A DNA stretch of 18,588 bases from JABMRW01 sp964396965 (GTDB taxonomy: Bacteria; Chloroflexota; Dehalococcoidia; Dehalococcoidales; BS750m-G39). How positions within the stretch are numbered: position 1 is the stretch's first letter; each line of letters starts with the position of its first letter. The translations under genes and the position numbers were made by a program. The notes under the pieces were generated by a model, which was not told the origin of the DNA, searched no databases, and saw only the letters and a list, made by a program, of their open reading frames with translations. Positions 1-6,618 of the stretch are shown one piece after another. The stretch lies in NCBI GenBank assembly GCA_964396965.1, contig CAYNGD010000029.1, positions 1 to 18,588 of the forward strand, written 5' to 3'.

Positions 1-11
1 CGGGCAGAGGT
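1..11. repeat. Left copy of an 11-base direct repeat found at both ends of the window
   Basis: The first 11 bases, CGGGCAGAGGT, are identical to the last 11 bases (18578-18588). The copy lies inside the partial recombinase gene. Exact identity at both extreme ends suggests a contig-end or overlap artefact rather than biology, although the same bases fit naturally into both coding frames. Confidence 0.6.
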
Positions 12-417
12 GTAGCAGCGCCTTAATATGTTCCGGCGAGAATACGGGGATAATGACACTGCCCACAGAGGGCGTGTGAATATTGCTCACCGGGCTTCGG
101 TCAACGATTCCCTCGGCGACGCACCAGTTGAAGAAAGCCCTCAGGGCACGGAAGCGATTGTTGATCGTGCTTTTGCTGACGCCGGTTTCTTGGATATATG
201 CAAGCCAAGTTCGAACACACAAAGGGGTGATCTTAGTGAGGTCAGGAGCCAAACCCTGACGACCGCAGAAGCGCTCAAACGCCTGCAGAGTCTCTTGGTA
301 CCACTCCAGAGTACGAGGCGACCGTCCCTCTACCTTCTTGGCCAAGAGGAAGTGACCAAGTAAGGCAGGTTGTCGTGGCAAACCTGCCACCTGAGAAAGC
401 AGCTTGTCGTAAACCAC
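1..417 (-). CDS. Tyrosine recombinase / integrase, N-terminal part (runs off the left edge)
   Basis: The minus strand is open from a GTG at 415-417 to the left edge, giving 139 residues without the C-terminus. The sequence fits the SAM-like core-binding domain of phage/XerC-type integrases: a first helix (LGHFLLAKKVEGRSPRTLEWY, residues about 21-40), then LCVRTWLAYIQETGVSKSTI and NNRFRALRAFFNWCVAEGIV with the usual R-A-L-R-x-F-F-x-W pattern, then a linker leading to the start of the catalytic domain (FSPEHIKALL). The catalytic R-H-R-Y residues lie beyond the window. GTG was chosen because an in-frame TGA directly precedes it (418-420); no clear Shine-Dalgarno is visible. It starts 36 bases past the 3' end of tRNA-Gly and reads away from it, the usual position for the integrase of a tRNA-integrated element. 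I cannot tell whether the full gene is intact. Confidence 0.82.
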   Translation of the reverse strand, partial: MVYDKLLSQVAGLPRQPALLGHFLLAKKVEGRSPRTLEWYQETLQAFERFCGRQGLAPDLTKITPLCVRTWLAYIQETGVSKSTINNRFRALRAFFNWCVAEGIVDRSPVSNIHTPSVGSVIIPVFSPEHIKALLHLCP

Positions 418-452
418 TCATTTTGGCAGCGCGACCTATAATTTTGTATCTG

Positions 453-528
453 TGGAGCGGGAGACGGGACTCGAACCCGCGACAACCTGCTTGGAAGGCA
501 GGGACTCTGCCAACTGAGTTACTCCCGC
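453..528 (-). tRNA. tRNA-Gly (anticodon TCC)
   Basis: The reverse complement folds as a complete 76-base cloverleaf. It has a 7-bp acceptor stem GCGGGAG/CTCCCGC, a D stem ACTC/GAGT, a 5-bp anticodon stem CCTGC/GCAGG closing the 7-base loop CTTCCAA (anticodon TCC), a 5-base variable region TTGTC, and a T arm with loop TTCGAGT. The discriminator base is T and the CCA end is encoded (453-455 on the plus strand reads TGG). It decodes GGA/GGG glycine codons. It stands alone, with its own promoter upstream and the integrase gene directly downstream. Confidence 0.97.
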
Positions 529-542
529 CTGAAGTTACCCTA

Positions 543-571
543 ATTCTAGCCAGAAAAACCGACTTTGTAAA
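543..571 (-). promoter_or_regulatory. Sigma70-type promoter of tRNA-Gly
   Basis: On the minus strand TTTACA (566-571) and TAGAAT (543-548) are separated by exactly 17 bases. Each hexamer matches five of six consensus positions. The expected start is near 536, eight bases before the mature tRNA 5' end at 528, which suits a short precursor leader. Confidence 0.65.
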
Positions 572-599
572 GTGAAGGGCTGTCTTGATAAAAGCGGCG

Positions 600-1835
600 C
601 TAAGCCTTCTTGCGGGACTGCTCCGTCTTAACAAAAGCCTCAACCAGAGCCAGGGCGAACTCGCTGTCCTCAAGGTGGCAGTCCAGCTCCTCGACCTCAA
701 TTTCCGGCTTCAGCTTTCTCCTCAGTTCCTCGACGAATACTTTATCTTCCTCGGGGGCATGCAGCACCGAGCCCTCTCTATCTAAAGAAGACCAGCCCCG
801 GGTCGGGAAGAGGATTTTCACCGGGCCCCGGGCCTTGTTCAGTTTCTCGGCATAGACCCCGGCGGCGGTTATCAGTTCTTCCCGGTTGTACCTCGTCTCG
901 ATGCGGGCTTCGTCCTGTTTCAATTTTTTCTCTCTGGAGGCGTACTTCTCGGACTGTCTCCGGCTCAGGCTGGCATTGGTTATATTTATGCTGCAGGGGG
1001 CAATGACCTGGGGCAGGCCCCTCTCCCCGGCGGCCTCGAGCCTTTTCGGCCCGGCGGCTCGGGTGCCGTGGAAAAGTTCCTCAATGACGCCGGCCGGGGC
1101 GATGTCTATCACCCCGTCGAAGAAGCCCTGGGCTATCAGGTCCTCCATGGCCCTATCGCCTATCCCCTGGGCGTGAAAGGGATAGACGCGGTAACCCCTC
1201 TCCTCCAGGTGCTGCTTGACCAGCCGGGCGCAGTTGTCCGACCAGCCAAGCTGAGTTATAGCCACCGATTTTTCAAGCAGGCTGGAGATAGCCTCGCCGG
1301 AGTCCTCCAGCATGCCGCAAATTGCCCCGGCAGCCCGGGTCAAGACGCTCATCGCCAGCTCGTTGAGCCCGGCAAAATCGACCACGCCCTGCATTATCGT
1401 CATGTCCATGGTGTCGTAGAGCCGGCGTACCTGGGCCGGAATCACGCCGGGACAGACGATAATCTTAGGTATGCCGAAGGGAAGCTGCTTCATCACCCGG
1501 GCCCCGAAGAGGGCCATGGTGGAGCCGCCGATGGCCATAATCCCGCCGACCTGGCCGGCGGCGTAAAGCTGCCTGACCTTCTCCATAGCCCCTTTTTCCA
1601 TGACCTGGGTCAGCCAGTCCCTGTCTCTGGATGCCCTGATTTCCTCGATGGTGCTGCCGCCTAAACGGGCTATCTCTTCCGGGCCGACATCGGCCTTGGA
1701 GAAGGGCTGACCGCCCATGCTGACGTCGATAACAATAATGCGGCACTGCTTCCGCTCAATCTGCTGCTTAAGGAACAGAATCTCGGCACCCTTGGTGTCC
1801 AATGTTCCTATAACTATTACGCCCTTCTTAGCCAT
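600..1835 (-). CDS. UPF0261 / Tm-1-like ATP-binding domain protein
   Basis: This 411-residue protein has the full length and order of the UPF0261 family, named after the N-terminal part of tomato Tm-1. Visible family blocks are GTLDTKG at residues 10-16, MAIGGSTMALFGARVM near 100-115, a CPGVIPAQVRRLYDTMDMTI stretch around 133-152, and a C-terminal half with APCSINITNAS and a TRGWSSLDREG motif near 345-355. The molecular function of bacterial members is not settled; the fold suggests a nucleotide-binding enzyme, and no pathway is claimed. The ATG is preceded by GGAG at a suitable distance. The gene begins 11 bases after the stop of a dehydrogenase remnant and 97 bases after the stop of the large dikinase subunit on the same strand, so it may be co-transcribed with the dikinase today. 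A 60-base sample at 1501-1560 holds 44 G+C, far above the dikinase genes next door. Confidence 0.88.
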   Translation of the reverse strand: MAKKGVIVIGTLDTKGAEILFLKQQIERKQCRIIVIDVSMGGQPFSKADVGPEEIARLGGSTIEEIRASRDRDWLTQVMEKGAMEKVRQLYAAGQVGGIMAIGGSTMALFGARVMKQLPFGIPKIIVCPGVIPAQVRRLYDTMDMTIMQGVVDFAGLNELAMSVLTRAAGAICGMLEDSGEAISSLLEKSVAITQLGWSDNCARLVKQHLEERGYRVYPFHAQGIGDRAMEDLIAQGFFDGVIDIAPAGVIEELFHGTRAAGPKRLEAAGERGLPQVIAPCSINITNASLSRRQSEKYASREKKLKQDEARIETRYNREELITAAGVYAEKLNKARGPVKILFPTRGWSSLDREGSVLHAPEEDKVFVEELRRKLKPEIEVEELDCHLEDSEFALALVEAFVKTEQSRKKA

Positions 1836-1846
1836 AGGTTCTCCAT

Positions 1847-1942
1847 CTAGTGCATATATTGGCCCCCGTCCACCACCAGCGTCTGGCCGGTGATGAAGTC
1901 GCTGTCTGAGGGAAGACCGCCCACCATGCTGTAGGCCGCTAG
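1847..1942 (-). pseudogene. C-terminal remnant of a short-chain dehydrogenase/reductase (SDR) gene
   Basis: Read on the minus strand, the gap between the dikinase and UPF0261 genes encodes a 31-residue tail ending FITGQTLVVDGGQYMH and a TAG at 1847-1849. The ITGQ-x-L-x-VDGG pattern is the hallmark C-terminus of FabG-like SDR enzymes, and the preceding GGLPSDSDF fits the usual LASDxSxF segment. The body of the gene (Rossmann glycines, Ser-Tyr-Lys catalytic set) is absent: the frame runs back into the end of the dikinase gene, whose stop (1939-1941) overlaps this tail in another frame. No start codon or complete domain exists, so no working product is expected. It looks like what is left of an SDR-UPF0261 operon after a deletion or insertion close to position 1940. 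Confidence 0.72.
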
Positions 1943-3642
1943 TCTAAGATATAGATGGCACCCTGGGTTGCATCAACCCGTACTCTCATGCCGGTTTTGA
2001 TCTTTTCCGTACCCACGAAACAGTTTACTATCGTAGGCACCTGATATTCCCGCCCGACGATAGCGGTATGGCTGAGGGTACCTCCTCTATCGGCGACCAC
2101 ACCCTTGACCACACCAAAAATGGGTGTCCAGGCGGGGTTTGTTCCCGGACAGACCAGGATTTCGCCGGGTAGTACTTCGTCCAGTTGCTCATAGGTAAAG
2201 ATAACCCGTGCCGTTCCCTCAGCCACCCCCGGTGCCCCGCATACGCCATAGATATCGGCCTTTAGTTCCGGCTTTACCTTGGGCATCTCTCCAACGACAA
2301 GTTTGATGATAATCACATCTCCTGAAGGGATCAGGTCCTTCCCCACCGCTTCATCCATGCCGCCCGCTCTATCTGTATATACGGGGGGTGTCTCCTTAAA
2401 CCTCAACCGCTCCCAGTCGGCACGGCGCCTGTTGGTTATATACTGCAATTTGTGGAACTCGGGGGCCAGCATCACCTGCTCAATTTCATCAGGGTTGAGA
2501 AAGAGGGTGTCATCGGGCCTATCAATGGTTCCGGCCTGTACCAGTCTCCGTCCTATCCCCAGAAACCCGCGGCGTACCACCGCATGACAGTAGAGCTCAC
2601 AGTAAAGGTCATGCTCCTCGCTATACGAGCCTGCTTTCCCACCCAGGTCTATCAGCGCTCTGAACCATTCCTTTTCTCCCTCGGACACCTTTTCTAAGAG
2701 CTCCGCTATTGCTTTTTCCCTTTCCTTAATTAATTTCGCTCTTACCTCGTCCAGGTCAAAATCGGCGCCCTTGCTGACATAGGTCTGGATGACGGAGATA
2801 GCGGCAGAGGGTTCCTCAAGCCAGTATGGCTCGTTAAAGTCCATCATACGAACCATCCTCCACCCTTCCACCTGCAGGAATTCATAAAAATCCCTCTTCC
2901 ACTTTCTGCCGGCGGCACTCTCCTCCAGTTTAAGCAGGACATCCTCAGCCTTATTATTTTTAAATAGGTCGGACAGCCCCGCCTTGACCGCAGCTTTAGC
3001 AAACTCGCTCATTTGCTTGTCAACCTGGAATGCTTTGTTGTCAAAACCCCGGAACATACTTTGGAACTCGGGACTTTCGGAGGTAAGCCCAAAGCGTGCC
3101 ACCTGCTCTTCAAGCAAGGCAACGGCACTCATTGAGGTATACATTCCCAGAAAGTGGATCTCCCACATTCTACGATAGGAGCTGATCATATCCCATAAGT
3201 GGTGGATGAGGTCAATATTGGTGGCTTTATCCAGGTCTAGGGACTTCAAGTGGTCATATAAGCCCAGTAACTCGTTCTTATAGCCTTCCCATAACCCATC
3301 GAAGTCCTCAATCCAGGGAACTAGCGCCTCTTTGAATTTGGCCGTGCGTTTATCTATCTCCTCCTTATCCCGGATGATATGCATGGCCAAATAGGTCGAG
3401 CCATCCTTGACTTTTTGAGACCAGCCTTTACAGGTTGGTATACTCAGAGTCTCGGATGCATATTGAGACCCCATCGGGTTAAGCCGCCCATAAAAACAGC
3501 CGTACATCGGGGTCAAACGGGGCACACTATGCACGCCATCGTGGAAATAAGAATGCATCTCAGGCACGTCAACCTTTTCGTCAAATTCGTAACCCGGCAC
3601 CGCATCCCACAGTTTCACATTTCCCTTGGTCTCTTCTTTCAT
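1939..3642 (-). CDS. Split dikinase, large subunit: acceptor domain plus phosphohistidine domain (phenylphosphate-synthase-like)
   Basis: This 567-residue protein ends in a swivelling phosphohistidine domain of the PEP synthase / PPDK superfamily (about 466-567). It shows GAPGVAEGTARVI, then GEILVCPGTNPAWTP, then ADRGGTLSHTAIVGRE, placing the catalytic histidine at residue 525. The first 450 residues are mostly helical and charged, resembling the acceptor-binding middle part of rifampin phosphotransferase and the roughly 70 kDa phenylphosphate synthase subunit. The C-terminal PEP/pyruvate barrel of PEP synthase and PPDK is missing, so a plain pyruvate dikinase is unlikely. The substrate cannot be read from the sequence: phenol-like compounds, an antibiotic or another alcohol are all possible. 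AGGAGG sits six bases before the ATG. The ATP-grasp subunit ends 38 bases upstream; a small hairpin (3677-3690) lies in that gap and covers the upstream stop codon. G+C is 29 of 60 in a sample at 3301-3360. Confidence 0.8.
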   Translation of the reverse strand: MKEETKGNVKLWDAVPGYEFDEKVDVPEMHSYFHDGVHSVPRLTPMYGCFYGRLNPMGSQYASETLSIPTCKGWSQKVKDGSTYLAMHIIRDKEEIDKRTAKFKEALVPWIEDFDGLWEGYKNELLGLYDHLKSLDLDKATNIDLIHHLWDMISSYRRMWEIHFLGMYTSMSAVALLEEQVARFGLTSESPEFQSMFRGFDNKAFQVDKQMSEFAKAAVKAGLSDLFKNNKAEDVLLKLEESAAGRKWKRDFYEFLQVEGWRMVRMMDFNEPYWLEEPSAAISVIQTYVSKGADFDLDEVRAKLIKEREKAIAELLEKVSEGEKEWFRALIDLGGKAGSYSEEHDLYCELYCHAVVRRGFLGIGRRLVQAGTIDRPDDTLFLNPDEIEQVMLAPEFHKLQYITNRRRADWERLRFKETPPVYTDRAGGMDEAVGKDLIPSGDVIIIKLVVGEMPKVKPELKADIYGVCGAPGVAEGTARVIFTYEQLDEVLPGEILVCPGTNPAWTPIFGVVKGVVADRGGTLSHTAIVGREYQVPTIVNCFVGTEKIKTGMRVRVDATQGAIYILD

Positions 3643-3680
3643 CTTCCCCTCCTTTTTCAGACTATTTAAATTTATTGGGT

Positions 3681-4721
3681 TTAAAAACCCCGAAACTTTT
3701 TAGCCATCAAATCAGCAATATGATTGGTCGCTGAGTCGACCTTTTTTACTGCGACTTTGGCGGGGCGAGTCTGAAGCCAAAAAATGTTCTGGGGAAAGCC
3801 TACATCCTGGTCAATAGCCCACTCCATGTCCTGCGGGGACCTCAGGGTCTCCTCTGCCGATTTGGCCACCCGGGCTATTTCAATAACCTCTTCATCACTG
3901 ATGCAGGGGATGCCCTGTATCTTGGCGGGGACATCGAACCAATCAGCACCCGTTTCTGTGTAAAACACGCCCCTCCTTTTATTGCCCGCACACTTGGATG
4001 TAATCTCCAGACTGTCCTTGTCCACCTCGAGCACGTCAACGCTCTCAGCTCCGCTCACCACACCCTCCCCCAGGCCCCAGTTGGCTTCGATGGTTATCTT
4101 AGAGGAATCACCATCAACTGGGTTTACGGTAAAAGCGATGCCAGAAGCCCGGGCATTAACCATTTTGGGCACGGCAACCCCCAGCTCATCCCCGAGGGCA
4201 GGTATCCCTTTATTGACGCGAAAGGCAATAGCGCGAGGTGTGAAGGCACTCGCCCAAACTTTTTTAACCTTTTCCAGTACCTCCTCAATACCGCGCACAT
4301 TAAGATAGGTCTCGAACATCCCAGGCCTGCTTTCTGTTCCAGCAGACCGAACCGAAACGGCCATGTTTTCGATTCCTGTCTTATGACACAACTCCGTGTA
4401 ATAAGAAGCTATCCACTCTCTAGCTAAAGGCAGCATTTCCTTTCCTTCAATTGCACGGCGGAGGTTTTGGCTCATCTCTTCAAAAACCTGGATCCCGGCG
4501 CCTCTGGTCTCACCAAACTCTTTTACATACGAGGACATTTCATCACCAGCACCGGTTTCCTTTATAAATCTGCGATACATATCTATGGAAATCGCAAAAC
4601 CCGGAGGTACGCTTAAGCCCATCCGGGCCATCTCCCCGAGATTGGCACACTTTTTTCCTACAATATCGTTATGCTCTTTCCCCAACTCGTCAAACCAGAA
4701 GATTAGCTTTTCAGAATGCAT
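3681..4721 (-). CDS. Split dikinase, small subunit: ATP-grasp domain (PEP synthase N-terminal / PpsB-like)
   Basis: This 346-residue protein corresponds to the N-terminal ATP-binding domain of PEP synthase/PPDK as a free-standing polypeptide. Visible blocks are VGKKCANLGEMA with PPGFAI (21-44), VSVRSAGTESRPGMFETYLN (122-141), SAFTPRAIAFR (158-168), VPKMVNARASGIAFTVNPVDGD (184-205), IEANWGLGEGVVSG (211-224), QDMEWAID (297-304) and FWLQTRP (314-320). It should use ATP to phosphorylate the histidine of the partner encoded just downstream. The 39 kDa / 64 kDa pairing matches subunits 2 and 1 of phenylphosphate synthase; the third, CBS-domain subunit known from Thauera is not present here. The ATG at 4721 was preferred because the TATACT -10 element leaves room for a short leader carrying GGCGGGTGA before it; an in-frame TTG at 4739 would add six residues. 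Confidence 0.82.
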   Translation of the reverse strand: MHSEKLIFWFDELGKEHNDIVGKKCANLGEMARMGLSVPPGFAISIDMYRRFIKETGAGDEMSSYVKEFGETRGAGIQVFEEMSQNLRRAIEGKEMLPLAREWIASYYTELCHKTGIENMAVSVRSAGTESRPGMFETYLNVRGIEEVLEKVKKVWASAFTPRAIAFRVNKGIPALGDELGVAVPKMVNARASGIAFTVNPVDGDSSKITIEANWGLGEGVVSGAESVDVLEVDKDSLEITSKCAGNKRRGVFYTETGADWFDVPAKIQGIPCISDEEVIEIARVAKSAEETLRSPQDMEWAIDQDVGFPQNIFWLQTRPAKVAVKKVDSATNHIADLMAKKFRGF

Positions 4722-4747
4722 ATTCACCCGCCGCTTCAATTACCGAT

Positions 4748-4777
4748 AGTATATATTATGAAGTTTAGCATAATCAA
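4748..4777 (-). promoter_or_regulatory. Probable promoter of the split dikinase operon
   Basis: On the minus strand TTGATT (4772-4777) and TATACT (4748-4753) are 18 bases apart in a very AT-rich spacer region. The -10 ends 26 bases before the ATG at 4721. The same two hexamers with the same spacing occur upstream of queA. Confidence 0.5.
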
Positions 4778-4878
4778 TACTATGTTAAGCATGACCCTAA
4801 AGCTTCAGAGACTAGGATACCGTTAAAAATCTGAAGAGGTCATTAAAATTATTATTAAGTATAAACACTTAGGTAGTA

Positions 4879-4907
4879 TTGACATCGTACACAAGGTGTG
4901 ATATATC
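4879..4907 (+). promoter_or_regulatory. Promoter of the livK-like gene, with a small inverted repeat in the spacer
   Basis: A perfect TTGACA (4879-4884) is followed after 17 bases by TATATC (4902-4907), the best -35 box seen in the window. The spacer holds ACAC-AAG-GTGT (4889-4899), a four-base inverted repeat that could be an operator half-pair or chance. About 100 bases of AT-rich leader separate the promoter from the ATG. The rest of the 292-base divergent gap (4722-5013) has no recognisable gene. Confidence 0.6.
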
Positions 4908-4981
4908 AAAAGTTATTACTTTCAGTAATTTAATTTTAGTTGCAGGAGGAATAGATATAAGAAAATAGTTCTCTGACCATA

Positions 4982-5005
4982 AGGATTCAAAAAATCCTAA
5001 GGAGG
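4982..5005 (+). promoter_or_regulatory. Leader hairpin and Shine-Dalgarno of the livK-like gene
   Basis: AGGATT (4982-4987) and AATCCT (4993-4998) can pair around a 5-base loop, directly before the Shine-Dalgarno AAGGAGG (4999-5005), which is eight bases from the ATG at 5014. The ribosome site is very strong and decides the start. Confidence 0.5.
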
Positions 5006-5013
5006 CTGAACAG

Positions 5014-6399
5014 ATGAAAAAGAAACTTTTTCTAATCCCGTTGGCATTGCTCCTGGTCATTATCTTGGCTACCATCGGCTGCCCGACGCCACCATCAACG
5101 ACAACCCCACCACCAACAACCCCGCCAACAACGGCACCAACACCACAAATTCCAACGGAAATTCGCATAGGCGACATCGTGTCCTATACGGGTATGTATG
5201 CCGGTTTTGGTCTTAACAAATTTGGAGTGGAAGCGGCTGTTGATGATATCAACAAAGAGGGTGGGATATATGTAAAAGAATATGATAAAAAATTGCCCGT
5301 CAAGTGGATAAGCGTCGATTGTGAGAGCGACGTGAATAAGGTAGCGCCTCTTACTGAAAGCCTGATTCTTAATGACAAGATAAACTTCATCGGGCCGGGT
5401 CTGGAGGTGCCGACCATGCGGCAGGGTACGGCAACGATGGCTGAAAAGTATAAGATACCGGCCGTTTACGGAGTCGGGCCTTTTGAATCCTGGATGGCTA
5501 TGGAGCAGTCGGCCGGGGCAACCTGGACCTACAGTTTTACCTATGGTCCTGGTCTAGCCGCTCCACGTCAGGAGGGGGATTTTAGGTATAATGACCCCGG
5601 GTATTTGATGATGCCTACCTGGTTTGGCGCCCTGGGTGCCTACGCTGACCAGACCAACAAGAAGGTAGCCTGCTTTGCCCTTGATGACGCCGACGGCAGG
5701 GCCTGGTATCAGACATTTGCTCAAGCGGCCTCAGGGGAAGGTTATGATTGTTACGGTGCTGATAAGCAATTTGGCATATTCCCCGGGGATACCACCGACT
5801 TCTCGTCCATGATAGAGGAGTGGAAGAAGGCAGGCTGCGATATACTCTGGGGCAACTGCCCCGGGCCTCTTTACGGGATAGTGTGGAAGCAGTGCCATGT
5901 GCTGGGCTTTGAGCCTAAGCTGGTTTTCTCAACAAGGGCAGCCATGCACTATCAGGATATATCGTCCTGGGGTGGTGACCTGCCCAACGGTGTCGGTGCC
6001 GAAATCTATTGGGCTCCCACAATTCAGGGTGCCGTCGGTATTGGTGGCACAACCCCGCAGTCACTGGCGGAAAGATGGTATGAAGCGAAGGGGAATCAGC
6101 CACTGACCCAGGGTATAGGCTATGAGTATGCGGCAGCGCAGGTATTATTTGATGCCATTGAGCAGGCTGGCACGCTTGACCCAGATGCGGTTTGTGAAGC
6201 TCTACGTAATATCGATGTCATGACAATGGCCGGGCGCTGGGTTTTTGAAAAAGGGACGCAGTTCGATGCCCTGCCCTGTGCCCTTGCCCAGTGGCAGAAG
6301 ACCGATAAGCCGTGGGTATGGGAAAATCCGATAGTCTTTTCCTATAACAAGGGTATGCCGGCCACGGCTCAGATGATATTCCCCATGCCTTACGACTAA
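5014..6399 (+). CDS. Substrate-binding lipoprotein, LivK / type-1 periplasmic-binding-protein family
   Basis: This 461-residue protein has an N-terminal lipoprotein signal (MKKKLFLIPLALLLVIILAT followed by I-G-C, lipidated Cys23), a Pro/Thr-rich tether (residues about 24-47), then a type-1 periplasmic-binding fold of the branched-chain amino acid class: IRIGDIVSYTGMYAGFGLN, AVDDINKEGGI, a VDCESDVNKV segment, and later GAYADQTNKKVACFALDDAD. It should sit on the outer face of the cytoplasmic membrane and capture a small solute for an ABC importer. Family members bind amino acids, amides, aromatic acids or other organics; the ligand cannot be read here. No LivH/M permease or LivG/F ATPase genes are adjacent, so it either uses a transporter encoded elsewhere or acts as a sensor. 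It is divergent from the split dikinase, which may act on its ligand. Confidence 0.9.
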   Translation: MKKKLFLIPLALLLVIILATIGCPTPPSTTTPPPTTPPTTAPTPQIPTEIRIGDIVSYTGMYAGFGLNKFGVEAAVDDINKEGGIYVKEYDKKLPVKWISVDCESDVNKVAPLTESLILNDKINFIGPGLEVPTMRQGTATMAEKYKIPAVYGVGPFESWMAMEQSAGATWTYSFTYGPGLAAPRQEGDFRYNDPGYLMMPTWFGALGAYADQTNKKVACFALDDADGRAWYQTFAQAASGEGYDCYGADKQFGIFPGDTTDFSSMIEEWKKAGCDILWGNCPGPLYGIVWKQCHVLGFEPKLVFSTRAAMHYQDISSWGGDLPNGVGAEIYWAPTIQGAVGIGGTTPQSLAERWYEAKGNQPLTQGIGYEYAAAQVLFDAIEQAGTLDPDAVCEALRNIDVMTMAGRWVFEKGTQFDALPCALAQWQKTDKPWVWENPIVFSYNKGMPATAQMIFPMPYD

Positions 6400-6415
6400 A
6401 ACAGGTTCTGAATAA

Positions 6416-6456
6416 ATCAAGCAGGGTTTGGGCTAAACACCCAGGCCCTGCTTGAT
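6416..6456. terminator. Strong hairpin between convergent livK-like and queA genes
   Basis: ATCAAGCAGGG (6416-6426) pairs perfectly with CCCTGCTTGAT (6446-6456). Inside it TGGG (6429-6432) can pair with CCCA (6440-6443) around a 7-base loop. It lies 17 bases after the livK-like stop. No clean T-run follows on the plus strand, so it may be an mRNA-end stabiliser or a non-classical terminator. The remaining 162 bases to the queA stop (6457-6618) contain nothing else I recognise except a 5-bp stem GGAGA/TCTCC near 6602-6618. Confidence 0.55.
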
Positions 6457-6618
6457 GCAATCTAAAGCATCAGCACTTTTATTTAAGCCTCGGTTCAGTA
6501 AAAAGCGGTTGCCGCTAACCTGCGGCCATCTCCGGGATAAACGTTTTCGACTTAAAGCTGTACTCCTTCTGGCCAGATACGCTATCAGCTTACCAATAGT
6601 GGGAGATGCGGTTTCTCC

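Noticed and set aside
275..700. Minus-strand open frame spanning the tRNA-Gly gene
   Set aside because: It reads straight through the tRNA and the start of the UPF0261 3' end in the wrong frame, and overlaps the recognisable recombinase frame.
1068..1664. Plus-strand open frame of 198 codons opposite the UPF0261 gene
   Set aside because: Antisense shadow of a full-length family member; composition reflects the complement of GC-rich codons.
1939..4721. Ordinary PEP synthase or pyruvate phosphate dikinase broken by a frameshift
   Set aside because: The two genes have a 38-base spacer, separate starts, a strong Shine-Dalgarno for the second, and a non-homologous acceptor region in place of the PEP barrel, so this is a natural split enzyme.
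5089..5160. Low-complexity repeat in the lipoprotein gene as a mobile or CRISPR-like repeat
   Set aside because: It encodes the Pro/Thr-rich tether following the lipidated cysteine, a common feature of surface lipoproteins.
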